Positions 56,903 through 64,000 of a DNA stretch of 64,000 nt are shown here, one piece after another. Each line of letters starts with the position of its first letter. Positions within the stretch are counted from its first letter, which is position 1. Location: NCBI GenBank assembly GCA_016630905.1, contig WBMQ01000007.1, positions 992,001-1,056,000 of the forward strand, read 5' to 3'. Both the position numbers and the translations under genes were made by a program. The notes under the pieces were generated by a model that did not search any database, was not told the origin of the DNA, and saw only the letters and a program-made list of their open reading frames with translations. The DNA is from Capillidium heterosporum. Taxonomy: Eukaryota; Entomophthoromycota; Entomophthoromycetes; Entomophthorales; Capillidiaceae.

Positions 56903-57628
56903 ATGGACCCCAACCAAAATTACAACTACGAGTACTACTACAACCAAGGATACGGCGCCCAAGCAACTGCAGACTATGACCAAAGCTACTATGACGCTTC
57001 CAGCTACAATTATGCAGCTCAGCCAACTGAAGAATATGCCTACCAGCAACCCAATACCTTAGACCCCAATCTATCATTATCCATTGGTAACCGCCAAAAT
57101 TCACAACCGGGACCAAGTGTACCTTTAGGTTATGACCCCGGTTCTTATTTAACTCCAGAGGAACAAAAGCTTAAAGCCTTGGGTAAATTTAAACGTAAGA
57201 CCGTCAAGCGACTTGCTGCTGGTAAAGTTTGGGAAGATTCATCGTTGCTAGAGTGGGAACAAAGTAAGCTTTAATATTTTTATTGAACTAAAGGTTTATT
57301 TAGATGATTTCCGTCTCTTTGCTGGAGATTTAGGTAATGAAGTCAATGACGATACCCTCAAGCGAGCTTTCGATAAATACCCTAGTTTCATTAAAGCTAA
57401 AGTTATCAGAGACAAACGTACCGACAAGTCGAAGGGGTACGGGTTCATAAGCTTTAAGGATCCTAACGATTTTGCTCGCGCTTGGAAGGAGATGAATGGT
57501 ACTACTTTTATTGATTAATTACATATTTATTTTTGTTAGGCAAGTATGTTGGAAACCGTCCTATAAAACTTCGCAAATCCACTTGGAAGGAACGTAGCTT
57601 GAACGCAAAGGGTAAACCAAAGAAATAG
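56903..57628 (+). CDS. RRM RNA-binding protein, RBM42-like
   Basis: Three exons: 56903-57263, 57304-57498, 57540-57628; 214 residues; both introns close the frame. The N-terminal half is Tyr/Asn/Gln/Pro-rich and disordered (NYNYEYYYNQGYG...). A basic linker FKRKTVKRLAAGKVWED precedes one RRM: RLFAGDLGNEV as RNP2, then KAKVIRDKRTDKSKGYGFISF as RNP1, followed by AWKEMNGKYVGNRPIKLRKS and a basic tail KGKPKK. The linker-plus-RRM order and the C-terminal WKER match RBM42 and its fungal counterparts, linked to splicing. Assignment to this subfamily is by pattern. Confidence 0.88.
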
Positions 57629-58086
57629 GTAGAAAGGTGTTGGTATCGAGTTACTCGATACAGTAGTATACCTGCTGCCTTTATGCTAGCAAACAGAAGG
57701 TGTAAGTAGCCTCTTCATCTAATGATTAAACTGATGGATTTAATATAGTCATAGCGGTTATATTTTGGTATTTCTTTAGTTAGATCTTTGACTGATGTAC
57801 ACTGTTATAAAAATATTTAATTTAGCTTAAACAATATATATGTACTATTTTACAATTCAGCATTTCATTGCACCATCTATTCAAAACAAGGGATTCATCG
57901 TGTTTGTCTATGACTCAATAGCCTATTAACTCTACTGTACTGATGATATAAACATAGTATACATTTTATGATAAGGGTATAATGATATGAGTCTTTAACC
58001 ATGGCAAAAACTAAAAGTGATGTCGAGTATATAAAAGTATATCTAGAACATCCAACCTAAACAACTTCCAAAATAACAAAAAGTAA
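57629..58086. other. intergenic
   Basis: About 460 bases, 3' flank of the RRM gene. No gene seen. Confidence 0.65.
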
Positions 58087-58168
58087 TGACGACTGAGGGG
58101 TTCGAACCCTCGCATGCTAACATATCAGGGCCTAAACCTGACCCCTTGGACCACTCGGGCAAATCGCC
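58087..58168 (-). tRNA. tRNA-Leu (anticodon UAG)
   Basis: On the minus strand an 82-base cloverleaf: acceptor GGCGATT pairs with AGTCGTC (two G-U pairs) and discriminator A; a D-arm with the A box TGCCCGAGTGG; anticodon stem TCAGG/CCTGA enclosing TTTAGGC with UAG as anticodon; a long variable arm as in class II tRNAs; and the T arm with GGTTCGAACCC (B box). The long extra arm and UAG anticodon identify leucine (CUA codon). No intron. Confidence 0.95.
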
Positions 58169-60656
58169 TTTAGATTTTTATTTAGCCAACTATTTAAATA
58201 AAAAATACTCCTAATAGCTGACAAAACCTTCAATAACAAAGTACAAATAGTATATTTTATTTGTAATCTTTTCATATGATAGAATAACTAGATATAAAAT
58301 CGCTGTAGCAATTAACATAGTAAAAAGTAGTTAATGTAAACTTGCATTTGAAAACTTGACTATTGATAAAGTTTGTTTAACAACCGACATTCAAAATTTC
58401 AAATTAATTATACCATAAAAAAGTATAAAAGCTAGCTAAGCTGCAATTGATTCGGAACTTATTGAGATAGGCTATATATTTAGCAATTGTATTCTAAGTA
58501 CTTATAGGACAAGTTTAAATACATAAACATATATAATATGGTACTATATTAGTATATCTGAAATATTATTCTTTATTTTTGTATATAAAAATTATGATAT
58601 GCTATTAAGTTTCCTTTTAAATTCTGTATGAATTTAGTTATAGCTTTTTAAGTTTTGTAGATACTAATGTACAATTGCCTTATAAATGAAATGTTTTTTG
58701 GTGTTTATATGAAGAAAACTTTAACTTGGTAATCGAAAGAAAACATAATAAATAGTTCACCTTGTTCAACAAAAGGCAAATAGCTATAGCAATACCCGCT
58801 TTGAAAAGTAGATTTCTTGTTTATAAATTAAAATTCAAGTCGAATAAAGACTTGTTAATAAACCAAGTTTATAATGAGAGAATGTAATAATAAAGGCAAT
58901 ACGAGATATTGTAGTGAATTATTTACTAATATTATCGAATATTGTTGAAACTATAGGCTAGTTATAGAAAGTATAGCCTTGGTACTTTGAAAATATATCG
59001 AATCCATATTTAAATGAATGCACCAGCATTCATTATGTTGAAGTATCGGCTAAAACCGTGCTCTCTATTTGATATGGTACATAGCACCATTTGTTTAGGA
59101 ACTTAGCCCAGTTCATAGATGACAACATTTTCATCAACACAATCTATTTTAACGATCCAGGTAGAGTGAAGCATACTTTAGACCAATTTCAACATAGGCC
59201 TGCATCCCCGCTTATTAGATTAGCAATTAATCAGACTAGGGTGTCATGTCCCTAATCTAAATTCCCTTTTTGTATCAAACAGCCTAGATTTTTATGAAGA
59301 TTGGGCGAGGCTAAAGGGAAATACAGCTAAATCCGTTCATTGACATACAAGCACACTACATGGACTATTGTTTATAAGCTGGTGTTGAATAAAAGAATCG
59401 TGTTAAACCCATGCACGCACACTTATAAAATGCTGTAGCACTATCGGTTAAACAAGGCATGCTTAGAGGAGCTAGAAATCGAATTGAAGGCAATCAGCAG
59501 CCTAGCTTTTGAACGAACCCATTACGTTCAAAGCTCAGTTCAGTCAGTTCAGCCTCAAATTAGCCCAAGCTTTGTTTCCAATTAAGAGAGGTGTGATTAG
59601 GAACAAAACTATGATAAAACCTTTAAAGTTTGCAAGGGTACTTGAAGCATAGACGTACAACCTATCCCTACCTTTTCAGTTACCATTTCGGCTTCTGGAT
59701 TTTGAAATCGAACCGTTTTCTTTGAAAGGTGAAAATGAACCAATTAAAATCATGTATAGCTGTTCTTTAGTAAATGCTTCATTCTGGTTTGGAAATTTAC
59801 TTGCTGTTAGTAGCTGAAGTTTGCAGTTAAGTTCTGGGCTTGTTGGGCAGCAATCCAGGAAGTAAGCAGGGATGCCATATATCCCAACTTTAGGAATATT
59901 GAAAGCCCTGTTCTAATTAGCTTTCAGGTATAAGCAAACTTTTAATATGGGTTGACTCATCTTCATGGTAAACAGGTTTCGGTATGAAAGAGCGGTTTGC
60001 CATCCCTTGCTCAAAGTAGATGTAGAGCTTCGGTTAAAATAACTCGATTTGCTACCAAGAGAAATTTAGCAGTATTTTGAAGCTATTAGAAGATGCTAAT
60101 TGTACACACTAATCGACATGTAAATGTCACCTTTTGTATACAAAAGTAAATTGAAGTCTGGAGTACACTCCCACTCTTGTCAAAACATACTTGAAATCTT
60201 CTTATCGCTTCAAGTATAACTTTAACTTACTATAATTGACTAAAGCAACCCAATGGATTCAGGCTGTTGGCAACGCTATCTAATTGGCGTTCGCCCCTTA
60301 AACCTATCTCTAATCGGCAATATATAATAAGAGTAAAACCAGATTTCAACAATTCTCCGAATTTTAACGCTCCAGTATAACTACTTACAAGAAGCAACTT
60401 GCTTATGATTAGTTACCAAAAAAATTTGGCAAGGCACAATTAAAACTCGTGGTTGAATTGAACCAACTTCTCCATCTCAAAATTTCCTTCAGGCTTATAA
60501 AGCTAACCGTCCACAACCACTCCATCAACCAAACAAACTTGGAACCTTCAGCACTAGTGCACCATCTCTTTTGAGAATTTCAACTTAAACACAAGCTTCA
60601 GATTGAAGATTAGAAGAAAGGACTAGGTAGAACCACCTTCACAACATATTTCACCG
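58169..60656. other. long intergenic region upstream of the PH-domain gene
   Basis: About 2.5 kb without any open frame of 60 codons. The second half (59050-60650) looks less A+T-rich by eye than the first and may hold a long promoter or 5' leader, or untranslated first exons of the PH gene. No RNA gene recognised. Confidence 0.55.
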
Positions 60657-62142
60657 ATGTTAGAGCAACTTTTACCGCAACAGACTTTGATAAACTCACT
60701 CAATTTGAACAGCATGGACCGGGTCTCTCACCTTGAGGCAACCCTCAACTCCAAGCAGAAGTTCAATAGGAGCGAGTTCGCCGACATACTAATCTCGGTG
60801 CAGAGTTCGATTGACAGGATGCAGAATGAGAAGCTTTACGTCCGTCGCAACTCCAAGGAATCGAACGATACCATCAGCCTCAGTTTAGATATCGACGACT
60901 GTGATAAAGAGAAAGAGGAGGAGCTGGTTGATCCCAACATACTCACCCTCCTAGAAGATTTAGATGCATGCATTACTAAACTCAATAGACCAGTCAGCAG
61001 TAGCGACTGCCACGAAAACGAAAACTTTTCCAATTCCAATGATTCACAGAAGGCCAGCCAGTTGAACCGACTTTCGGAAGCCACCTTGATCGACGGCGGA
61101 GGCTTCTTCGCCTCAACCTTCTCTAGGCGTAGCTCCAAGTTTATTAATCCAAGGGAGCGCCAGGGTTCGTTGGCCTCCATAGCAACGTTCTCGACGCTGG
61201 CGTCGACTACACCTTCTAGCCCACGTACCAGCACTCTGACTCATACCCAGAACAGCCCTCACACCTTGACGGCCAACGACAGTAGCCTGGCCGCCACTCA
61301 CAAGGGCACATTGAGCAGGCTAAGCCACAACAACAGTTTCTTTGCCAGGAAGTCCTGGAAGCGCCGCAACTTCTTTTTGATAGGGACCACGTTGCACCGC
61401 CTCAAGACGGGCTCCGATTCGATGCACCCAACCGACATCATACAGCTGTCGGCGTCGACAACCGTCTGCGTCACCGACGAACACCCCGGCAAGAAGTTTG
61501 TCCTCAAGCTGCACGACCCAGCCACCAACACCACCAACTTTTTACTGGCCGACTGCAGTGAAGATTTATCACAATGGTTGACTGCTTTTAAGGACGCCAT
61601 AGCTCGCGCTCGTTTCGAGCATGAGATCCTACCACCCTCCCCCGAGTTCTCACCCACCAATTTGGTCGAAACGCGTAGGTCGTCGACTCAGACGTTACCC
61701 TCCAACTTTCAACGCAACTTCAGTGGTGACGTAACGCCGCAGCGTCTAGCTCGAGCCAACAGCCAGCCCTTGGTCCAGACCTACCCCCTCCATCGACTAC
61801 CTAACATCCCTACCCAATATGGCATGACTTCGCAACCTTCGACACCGGCCCACACCCTTTCGCCCACTCACAGTCCAGTTAGACTACAGAACCATACTCA
61901 ACGGCTACGTAACAACAACCGCGCTTCAGTAGCTAACGTGGCACGACGACCTAGCTTGGCCCCCTCTCCAAGAGGATGACTTGGATGAAACTGAGAAGGA
62001 AAGTAACGACGTTGAATTCGAGCCAGAGTTTTTCAACGAGGTGTTTGCCAACTTTAGGAGCCCTGACCGCAGTATACTTCGACTATACCCGACCACCGCT
62101 TCCACTCAAAACCCAACCCCTGTCAACAACTCCAACGTCTAG
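60657..62142 (+). CDS. PH-domain protein with disordered Ser/Thr-rich tails, one-base frame break near the end
   Basis: The frame from the ATG at 60657 runs 440 codons. It has an N-terminal part with a possible coiled coil (MDRVSHLEATLNSKQKF, DILISVQSSIDRMQNEKL) and acidic cluster, a Ser/Thr-rich linker, and a PH domain at about residues 215-325 (THKGTLSRLSH, RKSWKRRNFFLIGTTLHRL, DIIQLSAST, KKFVLKLHDP, LLADCSEDLSQWLTAFKDAI) with the conserved final Trp. A proline/serine-rich tail follows. PH domains bind phosphoinositides or proteins at membranes. The TGA at about 61978 is followed in the next frame by clear coding text (DETEKESNDVEFEPEFFNEVF..., ending NNSNV and TAG at 62142). The whole is 1,486 bases (3n+1). 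The surplus base probably lies in CCCCC near 61961-61966. Confidence 0.85.
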
Positions 62143-63331
62143 CTTTCAAATAGTTTTGGGTTTAACTCCAAGTTGGAAGGATGGTATTTATGAGTAACCG
62201 TCGGATCAATATCTCTTAGTTACATATTTTTTACGTTGGTTCGACGCCAAAGCCTAATTAGTAAATTTTAACTTTCACTTTAATTTTCATGAACCATGGC
62301 CTGATCTCCTTTTCCAAAGCATGTAGGGTATTAAAATTTTATATATATTTGTTCAGGGTAATAATATCTTTTATTAAAAATAATGGTATACAATTAGTTC
62401 TTTTTTCAGAATGCTTGTTGACTACAGTACTATAAAAAATTTTATATAGTATTATTCAATGGTCACATTATCCAATATTACTTTATAGGTTATATGTATT
62501 TGAAATAGCTTTTATATAAAGTAGATAGTCTGCTAAAAGATTTCTAATAGCTATAAGATCTAGGGAGGTGCCGTTGGATCCAATTAATGATTGTATAGTA
62601 ATGGGAATGTATGATAGGATAAGTCGAGAAAGTAGAACCAATGCGGACCACTGCATTGGCAATATGAATCACTCAAAGGAGGTAGATCCGAAGAGAAACG
62701 AAAAAAGTCAGGAAGTAGTGAACTGAGAGAGCAGAGAATTCGGACCACATAGTCGCGCTATCTAATAACTAAGAGGCTTACTAAAAGCAAGATTTTATTC
62801 GCAAACTAGGAGGCAGAGTTAGACTACCAGAAACAGCTATGAATAGTGAAGTGGAGCGTTGTCAAGATATTGGCTTTCGGCACTAACTAAAGGGTTTAAA
62901 TACCTCTATGGTGCCTTGGTTGCAGTTACATCAGAAGGACTAAGTTTCTATCTGTAATTAACTACTCTATAAATTAATTAGATATTTACCAAGTTTAGCT
63001 AGAAAGGTCAGTAGTATTGTCGACTACTACAGGTGAGTTTATCATTGTTGGAATGGTAGAACTAGATAATATACTGCTAATGGTCAAGGTCAAGAAAGAA
63101 AATAATAAATGGAATCAAAATATCCAATATGTAATGTAAATTTATAACTATCTTGGTTATGAATTAAGGATAAAAAATATAACGAAAGAGAAAAGAATGC
63201 AAAAAAGAAATATATTTATGTCCTAACAATAGGAATTGCAATGATCAAGGCTATTACATTTTTTAGTCAAAATGTTTATTTATAATAGGACATAAGGTAA
63301 AGAATAAATATATTTTAGATACTTAAAGCGC
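62143..63331. other. intergenic, possible repeat-derived sequence
   Basis: About 1.2 kb. The stretch 62560-62880 looks purine-rich and different in composition from its surroundings. Together with the frame at 63332-63640 it may be old mobile-element sequence, but no terminal repeats were recognised. Confidence 0.4.
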
Positions 63332-63640
63332 CTAAAGGTTGGAATGAGAAGGTAGGGACAGATCTTCCCAAATAATACTTTCGTTCTCAGAGAACAAGAA
63401 AGGGTTACCAGGTAACAAAGGATCAAGATCTGGCCAAGATGTAACTTCTGCAAGTCTACCCTTCATATATTGGATAATAACGTCCCTCAAATGGTTGAAA
63501 AGACAAAAATATTGGGAGCAATCCCAGCTGAAAGAAGTAGCAGAGTCATTCCAAAGCTTATTACGAAGATTCACAATCCACAGTTTGTGGATGGACATAA
63601 GTGTGCCAGTAAAAATGACTGCATCAAGAGATTTTGGTAT
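63332..63640 (-). pseudogene. possible retroelement C-terminal fragment
   Basis: Minus-strand frame of about 100 codons, open past its ATG at 63598, reading PKSLDAVIFTGTLMSIHKLW, then NLRNKLWNDSATSFSWDCSQY and LFNHLRDVIIQYMKGRL, ending HSNL and TAG. The pattern of a hydrophobic helix followed by W-x(3)-LRNKLW resembles the segment after the reverse transcriptase of LINE-like elements (..W.iWk.RN...f). There is no reverse transcriptase upstream within reach, so this is a fragment at best and could be something else. Confidence 0.25.
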
Positions 63641-64000
63641 CCAGGGAGGTTATTACATTTGCTATCCAATAAAAATTAAATTTCGAGTTGATCATTAAAC
63701 GTTTATTTGTTACTAATTTTCAATAACCTATTCCCCAAATCAACAGGAATAAGCAAAAGCTCTTGTAAGATTCTAGTATATGAATGTTAACTCCAATTTA
63801 AATACCCTTTTTACATCAAATCCACATCAATTATCTATATTCAACTCAATTACTAAAAACGATCATTTAAACCTATAAAATACCAAAACTTGTAAGCTTA
63901 AATTCGTTCACAATATACATAAATGATATATTTTATAATTCCCTCCAATTTTCAAAGTAGACAATCGCAAATTTATACCTTTTAACTGTCCGATATATAT

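Noticed and set aside
60836-61660. Minus-strand frames of 120-132 codons over the PH-domain gene
   Set aside because: Antisense shadows of a long, well-supported coding exon.
47305-62000. Programmed +1 frameshifting at stop codons in RAI1 and the PH gene
   Set aside because: Skipping the T of a stop would restore each frame trivially. In MPO1, RPB3 and the lipase the change occurs well before the stop, and no common slippery motif exists.
1-64000. CRISPR arrays, prokaryotic operons, plasmid or phage features
   Set aside because: Spliceosomal introns, a eukaryotic tRNA with long variable arm and nuclear housekeeping genes make this eukaryotic chromosome; no regularly spaced repeats were seen.

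Overview
The window is nuclear DNA of an early-diverging filamentous fungus. It is A+T-rich, its genes are cut by many 30-80 base GT..AG introns (donor mostly GTAAxT, acceptor TTAG or TATAG), and it carries fungal hallmarks: a Zn(II)2Cys6 factor, F-box proteins, a vacuolar ATPase proteolipid, RAI1, SPB1 and BUD20. Secreted Atg15-like lipases and orphan 7TM proteins suggest a zoopagomycete such as an Entomophthorales/Conidiobolus-like species. That placement is inference from gene style only.

Left part (1-24.4 kb) is accessory. It holds decayed genes (a metacaspase relic near 2.3 kb and an unrecognised relic at 4-5.1 kb), two orphan 7TM proteins, two head-on Atg15-like secreted lipases (10.3-11.8 and 15.8-17.1 kb), an F-box/LRR protein between them, and three paralogous secreted peptide precursors (13.0, 17.9 and 19.7 kb). 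Each precursor has a 21-residue signal peptide and a dibasic kexin-type site in front of a 21-residue amphipathic C-terminal peptide. Two of the three sit on a tandem duplication of about 0.8 kb with a 1.73 kb period. A Zn2Cys6 regulator and a DGAT2 acyltransferase follow.

Middle (24.4-32.9 kb) is gene-poor: a broken Stc1-domain gene, a small three-exon unknown, a MAPEG-like membrane protein, and some coding relics.

Right part (33-62 kb) is mostly housekeeping: SEC63, an MPO1/DUF962 protein, a short unknown, VMA3, a decayed POT peptide transporter, a tetraspanin, RAI1 and BUD20 (divergent, 319 bases apart), SPB1, an F-box protein and RPB3 (divergent, 397 bases apart), an RRM protein, tRNA-Leu(UAG) and a PH-domain protein.

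A striking cross-cutting observation is that many otherwise well-preserved genes, including RPB3, carry single-base disruptions that leave the coding length at 3n+1. SPB1, SEC63, VMA3, DGAT2, BUD20 and one lipase have none. Either the assembly has residual single-base insertions, or several of these genes are freshly broken; programmed shifting is a remote third option. Exon boundaries below were worked out by eye from splice consensus and frame closure.
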